Below, piece by piece: positions 56,480 through 64,000 of a stretch of 64,000 nt of DNA. This DNA is from Bactrocera neohumeralis (lineage: Eukaryota; Arthropoda; Insecta; Diptera; Tephritidae). Numbering within the stretch: the stretch's first letter is position 1; each line of letters begins with the position of its first letter. A program made the translations under genes and the position numbers. A model generated the notes under the pieces. The model searched no databases. It was not told the DNA's origin and saw nothing but the letters and a program-made list of their open reading frames with translations. The DNA lies in contig NC_065922.1 in NCBI RefSeq assembly GCF_024586455.1, positions 28,950,089 through 29,014,088 on the forward strand, in the 5' to 3' direction.

Positions 56480-56786
56480 TATACCCTGAACAGGGGTATA
56501 CACTGTCACGAAGTTTGTAACACCCAGAAGAAAGCGTCGGAGACCCTATAAAGTATATACATATATAAATGATCAGTATGTTGAGCTGAGTCGATTTAGC
56601 CATGTCCATCTGTCCGTCTGTCCGTCCGTCTGTATATATACGAACCAGTCTCTCAGTTTTTAAGATATAATTTTGAAATTTTGCAAACGTCATTTTCTCA
56701 AGAAGCTGCTCATTTGTCGGAACTGCTGATATTGGACCACTATAAAACATAGCTGCCATACAAACTGAACGATCGGAATCAAGTCG
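56480..56786 (+). mobile_element. Mini-me element M4, 5' part
   Basis: The head TATACCCTGAACAGGGGTATA is at 56480-56500 with one extra G, then CTGTCACGAAGTTTGTAACA, (TA)n, the GAGTCGATTTAGCCATGTCC core, (GTCY)n at 56609-56633 and one GCTGCCATACAAACTGAACG unit. Similarity stops at TCAAGTCGTATG, where the antisense transposase relic begins; the second half is missing. Confidence 0.8.
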
Positions 56787-56789
56787 TAT

Positions 56790-57235
56790 GTCATGAATAG
56801 CACGGTTAATATTGACCTCTAAAGCTTGAAGAGAGTGTGGTTTATTGCTAAAGATCAATGACTTCAAATAAACCTATAGGAAGTAGTCTAATGGTGTTTA
56901 ATCACAACTTTTTGGAGACCATTCAATGTAACAATTTCTTGAAATAATACAATTCGGTTGTTACAAATCCTGTGTGGCAAGTAGCCCTGTTTTGTTGGAA
57001 CCAGATGCTGTCATGGTAAACTTCTTCCTTGTTCATGAAGAATTTGTGGATTTTCCTTAAATCAAAATCCACAATTTTGTTTATTTACAGCCTCATCGGA
57101 GAAGATGCTTTCAAAAAAAAATCGTTATTTTTTTCAAGTTGTTCCAAGGCAAAATCAGCAAATTCACGACATTTACGGTGGTCCAAAGGCTTCGAAGTAG
57201 TAGGTTGAAGATTGGAATAGTTATGCCCAAACTTA
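56790..57235 (-). pseudogene. Tc1/mariner relic E3, antisense
   Basis: On the minus strand from about 57190: RKCREFADFALEQLEKNNDF, then a shift to IFSDEAVNKQNCGF (first catalytic box region, 57110-57060), then IWFQQNRATCHTGFVTTELY (57020-56960), where the usual aspartate of FQQDGATCHT is asparagine. LDYFL, a stop, VYLKSLIFSNKPHSLQALEV and NINRAIHDIR complete the C-terminus at about 56790. It is the same broad group as E1 and E2 but a different subfamily (NKPHSLQAL against DDPASMQAL). No termini were found and the left boundary is the truncated mini-me. Confidence 0.7.
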
Positions 57236-57900
57236 TTGAAAAACTATGAAATACATTAAACATGATCTATGATGAATAAGAAAGAATGAGAGACTTAAGA
57301 GGCGAACCTTCTATTACCGGCAAAGAAGTCTTTGGCGAAAAAGAGTGTTGCAGAGTATAAGACATATGCAAATGAAAGCAAAATAATGCGCTGTTGTAAA
57401 CGCCTCAGCATAAAAGCGAAGAAAACTATTTACATTTGTTGGCTTTTGCCAGCGGGCTGTTTCGACATTGTGTGCAACATCTTTTGGCATTTATGTGTGC
57501 GTCGATACGCATATGTGTATAAGAGCGCCAGAAAAGGAAAATCCATACATCGAGGCGAGTTCATATACATATTAACGTTAAGGATTCTGTACTTTGCATG
57601 TGGTTGCGCATTTGCTTGCTGCCTCCACTACAAAGCACTGAAGTATGTTCACACACACATACATATACATATATATATATATATATTTATCTGCATACAA
57701 CCAACCACTTGCGCTCGGCATGCAGTGTGGCTCAAAGCAATGGCAGCGCCGTTTGTTCCTAAATGCATGCGAACAACATTGAAATATTGGCAACCAAGGC
57801 GCAATAAGAAATGCTGAAAAATCTTAAGGATAACAAGTGCAGCAACAAAGCAACAAAGCGATGTTAGCAAAAATAATCATAAATAAGCGTGAAGCCTAAA
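57236..57900. other. Unique-looking DNA; 161-codon frame not supported
   Basis: The frame 57332-57817 is open on the plus strand but its last third is translated (CATA)n/(TA)n simple sequence (57650-57690) and frames overlap it on the other strand. No motif. Confidence 0.4.
57669..57687 (+). repeat. (AT)n microsatellite
   Basis: Alternating AT run after CATA repeats. Confidence 0.85.
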
Positions 57901-58280
57901 TGTGGGCGGTAGAAGGATGTTGCTTTATAACCACGGTATATTCTACATAGGGATTAATTGATAAGTGAACGAATAAGGTGGCTGAGCTTTGTTGGTTTTC
58001 CAGAGAAGGATCTTGCAGTGGGGGAATGATCTTGTCTAAATAGATACAATCGCTCCGGTTCTCAAAGTATACAGTGCGATCTGAAAAAGAAGTATCGACG
58101 GACAGCCTCTGAATGGCTCTGATCAACTCTTTTATGCCCCTTGAAACCAACTCACTTTCAAAAAGTAATTCTCGGTTAAGGGACTTGAATGACAATTTAA
58201 TTGAGACTTGGCACGAAAACAGGGTTCACATTACCCTTACAACAAAAGCAACAAAGAGAGGGGTCATTCCACAATCAACA
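57901..58280 (-). repeat. Dispersed repeat R4, copy a
   Basis: It matches 61745-62060: AACCACGGTATATTCTACAT against ATCCACGGCATATTCTTTAT, GAATAAG followed by CTTTGTTGGTTTTC and AGAGAA, then CTCTGATCA..CTCTT and GCCCC with a downstream ACTCA..TT..AAA. A 99-codon minus-strand frame covers 57896-58195 here but the other copy has stops. The protein, if any, is not recognised. Confidence 0.5.
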
Positions 58281-58844
58281 ATCGAATGTGGAGACACATT
58301 ATGAGCCAATTGGCAGGCTTTGTCGATCTCCGATATGGAAGCATAGGGTTGATAACTTTTACATAAATTTGTTACCTCTGCGTTGGTTTCTTACAATTTG
58401 ACTCAAATATAACAATGATATACTTCTATGAATAATTTAAGTCAGATAATTATAAAAAAAGGTACACAGTGACGGTTGAGTATTACTGATTTTTCGGGCT
58501 CCCATCAGGGGTGTACCAGAAGTGATTGTAGCACAGGTGGTCATATGCTTAATTTCGATATTTACAAGCACTATTTTTATTGATTATTGAATTTCCTGTT
58601 AAGTTAAATATATATCTGACTTTTATAGTCGAAAATATTTTTTCCAGAGGTCAAAAAGCCATAACTAGATTGATACAGCTGATCGTCTTGAAATTACCAT
58701 AATATTCATCATCCAAGAACCAATTGAGGTAATAGGTTTCCACAGTTGAAACAACGAATATGATTTGATGTTTCGAAAAAATTAGTCGGTCTTAAGGTAA
58801 AGACAAATTAGTGTCTCTGACATTGAGTTACTACGCCATTAGAC
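58281..58844. other. AT-rich DNA, nothing recognised
   Basis: No frame over 66 codons and no motif. Confidence 0.35.
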
Positions 58845-59270
58845 TAGTTTAGGTGCTTGAGCACAGCGGTATTGCAGGAAACTCCAAGGCTGATGAGCTT
58901 GCTGGGTCCGGTATTTCAGTTTCATTAACTGTAAAGGGGTGAAGAAAAGGAGTTCTGTTGGCTTCTTGCGATTAGTTACTGGATGGTTGGGCGCAGATCA
59001 ATTCAGCAAGACTTGGCCAACTACTTACAGCTAGGAAGTCGTAAAATATAATTATTTCAATACTTCCTTCTCGAAACAAAGCCTCTCGGGTCTGTTAATT
59101 TCAGATATCTTGATGAAAGAGCGGAAATAAGAATAAAGCACGTAAGCATAGGTACAACGCCCATTGTCGGTAGTTTATATTTTTTTATTTGACTTCACAA
59201 AGGGCTCCAGATAGCTGTCTAAGGGTGATCCGCCGTCTTCTTGGTGTATCAACCATCTAACTTGACCTAA
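58845..59270 (+). pseudogene. LINE RNase H remnant, first of two in tandem
   Basis: From 58856 the plus strand reads EHSGIAGNSKADELAGSGIS, the conserved end of the RNase H domain (GHSGI.GN..ADELA). A stop follows within 15 codons and later frames are only weakly similar. The end, ATCTAACTTGACCTAACTTA near 59255-59275, resembles the ACCTAACCTAA-type 3' ends of some dipteran LINEs. Everything upstream of the RNase H end is missing. Confidence 0.65.
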
Positions 59271-59394
59271 CTTAATCTTCAGTTATAGGCAGTTTCGGTA
59301 AAATATATATGCAGACTAAAACAGACAGAAAGAAACTATTGTTATTATTAATAATTATTAAACTAAACATAGTTGGTGGGGTGATATACTCTCC

Positions 59395-59985
59395 AGAGCC
59401 TTTTAAGCTGTCGGACTACTGCATTATATTTCAAGCAGAGACATGTGCTTTTGGAAATCTGCCGAGCTAGCCTGCAATGCATCAGCAGGCAACTCCAGAG
59501 TAAACATCTGCGTAGGCAGCCAAAAATCAATTATGGCAGTAACCTCGCAGCGCTTACAGGTCAGCAGTGTTCTGGAAAGCAGGACAGCAGTTGAGTGAGT
59601 CGGGCAGAAGCGACTTCACTTCAAAGGCATCGAAGGCAATGATATCGTGAACGAGATTGCCAAATTGCCAAAGACGTTGGTCTATACGACGATCTGGACA
59701 ATGTGCAAAGCGGATAGATCAAAAACACAGAAAGTTTCTGCTCACTCTTGATAGAAGGCACGGTAGGAATATGATTGCAATACTCACTGAACACATTTAG
59801 TGGCGGCACACGACTGCAAAATGGGACTGACAGAACGAGATGACGTCAGGAAATGTAAGCAAGGCACCAAGGAAACAATAGATCATGTTTTTTTCACTTA
59901 TCTTGCACTGGAAAGGCAACGGTTCAAACACTTGGGGCCCCACGGTGTGAAACACTGGAGGAGGTGTCGATATTGTAGCAACAAA
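59395..59985 (+). pseudogene. LINE RNase H and zinc tail, second family
   Basis: LSDYCIIFQAETCAF at 59408-59452 is the usual RNase H entry (LPDYCS.FQAE). VNICVGSQKSIMAVTSQRLQ (59501-59560) follows, with the catalytic DSQ changed to GSQ. HFKGIEGNDIVNEIAKLPKT (59619-59678) is the GH.GIEGNE.ADELAK block. AHDCKMGLTERDDVRKCKQG and TKETIDHVFFTYLALERQRF (59805-59926) are the C-terminal zinc-binding block, in which the histidine-cysteine spacing is kept but two cysteines are replaced. Several stops separate the blocks. The frame continues without a stop into the RTE-like tail. Confidence 0.75.
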
Positions 59986-60345
59986 CAACTAAATTTCGAA
60001 ATCGTTCTATTAAACGCGTCTATTAGACGAATTTATGGTCCTTTGCGCATTGGTCACGGCGAATATCGCATTCGATGGAACGATGAGCTGCATAAGATAT
60101 ACGACGACATTGACATAGTTCAGCGAATTAAAAGACAGCGGCTACGATGGCTAGGTCATGTTGTCCGAATGGATGAAAACACTCCAGCTCTGAAAGTATT
60201 CGACGCAGTACCCGCCGCGGGAAGCAGAGGAAGAGGAAGACCTCCACTCCGTTGGAAGCGTAGCGAAAAGAAGAAACGACTGGCGCGCTGTTGTTAACTC
60301 GGCTATAATCGCGTAAGCGGTGCCTACGCCAATTAAGAAGAAGAA
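59986..60345 (+). pseudogene. 3' end of an RTE-like LINE
   Basis: RRIYGPLRIGHGEYRIRWND and ELHKIYDDIDIVQRIKRQRL, RWLGHVVRMDENTPALKVFD, GRGRPPLRWKR are in one frame to a stop at 60297, so this is the best-preserved copy of this tail in the window. A frame change near 60255 removes the last 25 or so residues. The 3' end GCGTAAGCGGTGCCTACGCC then AATTAAGAAGAAGAAG (60333-60348) matches the antisense end at 4873 and gives the AAG tail of the family. Confidence 0.85.
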
Positions 60346-60348
60346 GAT

Positions 60349-61744
60349 TAGACGAAGAACATTGAGAAAATTATCCCTTTGCTCTTCCTTAAAATAAACT
60401 TAAGATTACTTTCGCAAAAGTTACGATTCTTCCACCAATCAGCAGTTTTCTTCATCACCTGCAGAACGCTGGGTATAAAAGTGTGCGCAATCATAATTTG
60501 CTTACCAAATGTTAAAAAAATACAATAAAAGGTGAACTACAAAAATCATATATTTATGCTACCGCAGTCTGAGCGAGCGTACTGACAAAGCAGAAGCGGG
60601 TATCACAAATGGGAAAAACAAAAATTTAGAGTTGAGCTTAAAAAAACGACCAAGATAAATAAATCGGACTCTTGGCAAATATTCAAATTTTCAACAACTA
60701 ACCAGCACACATAAGAGCACAGAGACACTGACATATCTACACATATGCATGTTTGTTTGTGTGCTATGTCGTATGGTGTATAGTGGCTCGTATGTTAAAC
60801 GCCGACAGCGAACGCGCAATTTGAAAGGATAACAACACCAACTTAAGCGGACTAAACTCTGCCACTTAGACAGCTGCGTTGCCAATTTTTATCCTCACTT
60901 TCTATGCGCTTTTCTAAAGCGGCTTTGTCGATTTATGCCATTTCTTTTTTTTTGTTGTAGGTCCTTTCATTTTTCTATCTTTAAAGTGGTTGTTTTTTTG
61001 TTTTGTTTGCACTCACGGTTTGCATTTTTCAATTTTGCTATTCTTTTCTCAACATATTTCTTTGTAAATAAAATATTTGCATGCTACCTGCCATTTCTCA
61101 TTCGAACCTTAAAGGATATTGACGCAATTTTACAAGTGAACCGCAATTTTTCCAAACGACAGTGAAAATGGTAGTAATTTCTATTTGTTGTTGTTTGGGA
61201 AAATCTTTCAATTTCGAGGTGAAGTTTATGTTGCTGAAAGTAAACATCTAGATGGGCAGAGCTAGGTTGTGGATACTGTTTTGATAGCTGAAAAGTATAA
61301 TTTAAGTGATCTTCAAAGGAATTATTTTAAAATGTTCCTTTTGAGAATCAATGGACTTCTAGGTTGGCAAGATGAGAGTTACACAAATACCTTCCTTCTG
61401 TATTTTTTTATGTCCGATAATCTGAATAAATGAAACTGACATGTTTTAGCTCATCTATTCTATAAAAGGCGGATACCACCGGCACCAAAGTGTGCAAAGC
61501 GAGCCCGATTGATATAAAACATGCTATCATTTATAGTAGATTCCAGATACATATTCCAAAATAGTTGGCTCTCCAAAATCAAAAATAATGATCAAATAGA
61601 AAAAGTGCTGATTTTCAACTCTCTCGTAGTACAATTTGCAACTCGGATTCTTCCAATGCTTCCTGAGCGAAAAGTTTTGGAAGTCATTATATAGCTCTTA
61701 TTTTAAACTTTCTACCAGATATGAACACATATGTAGAAGAAGAA
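60349..61744. other. Unique-looking DNA
   Basis: T-rich at 60940-61080, which accounts for the 76-codon frame 60935-61165. No gene motif. Confidence 0.4.
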
Positions 61745-62060
61745 TTCTTTATATCCACGGCATATTCTTTATAGGTGTTTCTTGATATGTGAATGAATAA
61801 GTTTTGCTGGGCTTTGTTGGTTTTCGAGAGAACCAAAGAAAAATAAATTTGTCTCAATTTATATAATCGCTTGAGCCCTCAAATTATTCAGTGTGATATC
61901 AAAAGGATGTAATGATGAAGAGTCCCCGCTTGACTCTGATCACCTCTTCACGCCCCATAAAACTCAGCTTATTCTGAAAGAGATGGAAGCACTCTCTTGA
62001 CTTTAAAAGAAGTAGGAAACGTACTTTAACAAACAACCGCAGGACTCTAAATGATCCCAT
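61745..62060 (-). repeat. Dispersed repeat R4, copy b
   Basis: See 57901-58280. This copy is more decayed and has stops in every frame. Confidence 0.5.
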
Positions 62061-62149
62061 TACCTTGTTCTTGTTAACAAAAAGCTAGAAAGTTAATTTT
62101 AGTAAGCTTCTTTTGAGATGATTTATGCAGTGATAAATTCATTCATACT

Positions 62150-62400
62150 CACTCATTGGCCAGTTATAACAAGGATAGACAAGAACGTTTTAAAAAAGAT
62201 CCTGAGGCTTCTGGCGTGTCAGTATCGATATGTGGGTCCTGGCGTTGCCCTGTTGGAGCACAATTCCTCCTATATTGGCAAAACTTGTCATACTTATGTT
62301 ACAGGATTGGTGATCCACTTTTCACCACTAGTAAGTATTCGCTGCGCAATTAGATCATGACTTTTCCGCAAACTCGTTTGGCACGCATACATGCTCAATC
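62150..62400 (-). other. Possible transposase-like relic, very uncertain
   Basis: On the minus strand AQRILTSGEKWI (about 62345-62310) resembles the HRIVTGDEKWI box of mauritiana-type mariners with the aspartate replaced. CVPNEFAEKS precedes it in the same frame. Nothing else supports the assignment. Confidence 0.25.
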
Positions 62401-62574
62401 ATTTTTATGTATCCAGCCTTATTAAAATGGTTCCATTATTTTATAGATATTTTCGACAACCGATCTTCGTGATTGAAATGCAGCTTTGAAATCGAAATTT
62501 CAGGCAGTCACGCCATATACAGACCTACAGGTGCTGTGTAGTGCTGAAGGTTAATTATAAATACGTGCTGAAGT

Positions 62575-62850
62575 CAACGCTATTCGCGAAGTTCAATAGA
62601 GACTTATTATCTAATTCTGATACTTCATTAAGTCCATTAAACTGCGAAATTCCTGGATATCTAAGACGAGTTCTAGATAAGGCCGGACTTTACTACTTCC
62701 TGCACTTCCTGCACTGCGTACATGTGTCATCCTTGATAATGTCTACCAAGCTCACATGTGATGCCAGAAGGTTGTGATCTAGGACTAGACCAACAACCGT
62801 TCAGCAGTCTTTTCGGGAAAGAGCGAATAGAAAGCTGGCATATTTCCCTT
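62575..62850 (-). pseudogene. LINE C-terminal zinc tail, antisense
   Basis: On the minus strand LVLDHNLLASHVSLVDIIKD then DTCTQCRKC (62790-62695) matches the LVTGHCLLGSH...LGI..DDTCR.C block. SPALSRTRL and QFNGLNEVSELDNKSL (62690-62600) give the CPALSRTRL...G...F..L.E.S.L....L end. A stop and a gap between C..C and SPAL remove the middle zinc ligands. It is a short dead fragment. Confidence 0.65.
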
Positions 62851-62859
62851 CTGATCTCT

Positions 62860-64000
62860 TGCTCATGATCTTGGTGACCCTGCATGTCCCTAAGGCATTC
62901 TATCTCACCCTGATTCAGCCGCCTGGCCTAACATATGTTTTTGACTTTATCGAAAAAAATTAATTATTAAACTGTATAGTTCATAAAACTGTTTGAGGAG
63001 CATTTTTAGTCCGAAATTTTATCATTCTAATGTTATATAGCGTAATCGCAAAACGGGAGACACATGTTACTAAGGCAATCTAGTGGAAAATAATGGATTT
63101 TTGTTTCCATGATCTTAAGTTCTTCACTCCAGTAAGAAGCCTTTGCGTTACCAAAGGTAGATCGGAAGTAATCGCTGCAAATTTTGTCCCACAATTTGTT
63201 ATTTGAAGACCTTATAAGACATCCTGTATGGTATTATTGAACTTTTTTATGCAAGTTTTTAAGTTTTGAAAAACAAAAATATATACAAACAAATATCATT
63301 AGCGACGAAAAAATGCGGATCGTGAAAATAGTTTTGAGTTTATAAGGTATATAAAACTTCTCTCGAATTTTCTATATATGAATTTAAAACATCAGTAACA
63401 TTCGTTTCAGATGTAAATTAAAAAAAATTAAGAAAAATTGAGGTTAAATTTCACAATAAGAAAAACAAATAAAAATAATTTATTTCTAATTAAATTCAAA
63501 AACGTATCCCCAGAAAAATAAGTAGTACTTTAAAAACAGAAACGAGAAATCACATTAAGGCAATAACTTAAGATTTTGTTTACAGAATAAACTGAACTTC
63601 GTTAACTTAATAAAACATAAAGTGAATAAACAAAAGTCGGCGCGCGTTGAAAATTTCATTTCTGACCATTTACTTCACAATAACCATAAATCCTTCAAGT
63701 GTGTGCGTGAAAATTCACAATTAATGTGAAATAAAATATATTTCAAGAGGAATAAATGAAATAAGAGAGATTGGCTCGCAGTCGGATTCTTACATGGACA
63801 CAACAATAACAACAAAAACAAGTAGAACAATGCAAACAAAAAGCGCACCAAATCATTGAAAACCACGGATGGCGAAGCAGCGATTTAAATAATTCAAGGA
63901 TAATACACACGCAATTTTATTGCCTACCAGTGACAAAACCATAACAATAACGGAAAATAAATACATAAATAAAATGAGTAAAAAAACGCACGCTGAGAGC
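62860..64000. other. AT-rich DNA, nothing recognised
   Basis: The final 400 bases contain A- and CA-rich sequence (ACAACAATAACAACAAAAAC near 63800), which resembles insect 5' untranslated regions in texture, but no exon or promoter can be supported. Confidence 0.4.

Noticed and set aside
57332..57817. 161-codon plus-strand frame
   Set aside because: Its last part translates CATA/TA microsatellite, opposite-strand frames overlap it, and no domain is visible.
63600..64000. 5' untranslated exon at the right edge
   Set aside because: A-rich and CA-rich texture only; no promoter element, coding start or splice signal could be defended.

Overview
The window looks like AT-rich intergenic or intronic DNA from a higher dipteran fly, most plausibly a tephritid fruit fly or close relative. 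The reasons are the mixture of elements: several mariner lineages, mini-me/DINE-1-like interspersed repeats with their (TA)n and (GTCY)n cores, a piggyBac-like remnant, DUF4780-type sequence, and non-LTR retrotransposon tails ending in AAG or CAA repeats. Dense CA/TG, TATG and GTT microsatellites lie between them. The taxon is an inference. I found no host protein-coding exon, rRNA gene or intact tRNA gene that I can defend. Almost every long open frame is either a piece of a dead transposable element or a chance frame in simple sequence.

Layout. 0-7 kb: dispersed repeats (575-1060, 1130-1350, 1358-1873), an antisense LINE 3' end (4.9-5.2 kb), then a broken DUF4780 sequence running into a Jockey-type LINE tail (5.3-6.4 kb). 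7.1-8.3 kb: a mini-me element with a 154-bp internal tandem repeat. 9.7-10.3 kb: antisense R1-type reverse transcriptase remnant. 13.9-16.4 kb: a dispersed repeat with a complete-ended but dead mariner at its edge, then two more repeat blocks. 17.3-18.3 kb: an inverted and higher-order repeat array built on a TAGGGTGGRCC motif. 19.9-28.6 kb: five decayed LINE pieces on both strands and a mini-me fragment. 31.2-32.7 kb: mariner and mini-me. 35.4-36.4 kb: a mariner made of two families joined together. 37.0-38.7 kb: piggyBac-like relic. 39.7-41.2 kb: Tc1/mariner relic and a 92-bp retroposon with a clear 12-bp target duplication. 43.1-48.5 kb: alternating mini-me, mariner, LINE and Tc1/mariner relics. 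50.7-52.2 kb: a mariner nested in a mini-me. 54.9-62.9 kb: a terminal-inverted-repeat element, another mini-me/transposase junction, a run of LINE tails including an open frame joining two LINE families, and a repeat pair. The intervals between (about half the window) are unique-looking sequence with microsatellites.

The pieces do not form a pathway. They are layers of transposon invasion and decay. The most informative observations are about transposon history: a mariner lineage whose three copies here share the same internal deletion (so it probably multiplied as a non-autonomous element), a mariner with the two ends of different families and TA on both sides, insertion or abutment of mariners at the palindromic head of mini-me elements, and the mirror-image tandem array at 17.3-18.3 kb. 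I see no convincing new functional system; the array is the strongest candidate for something not covered by standard element classes.
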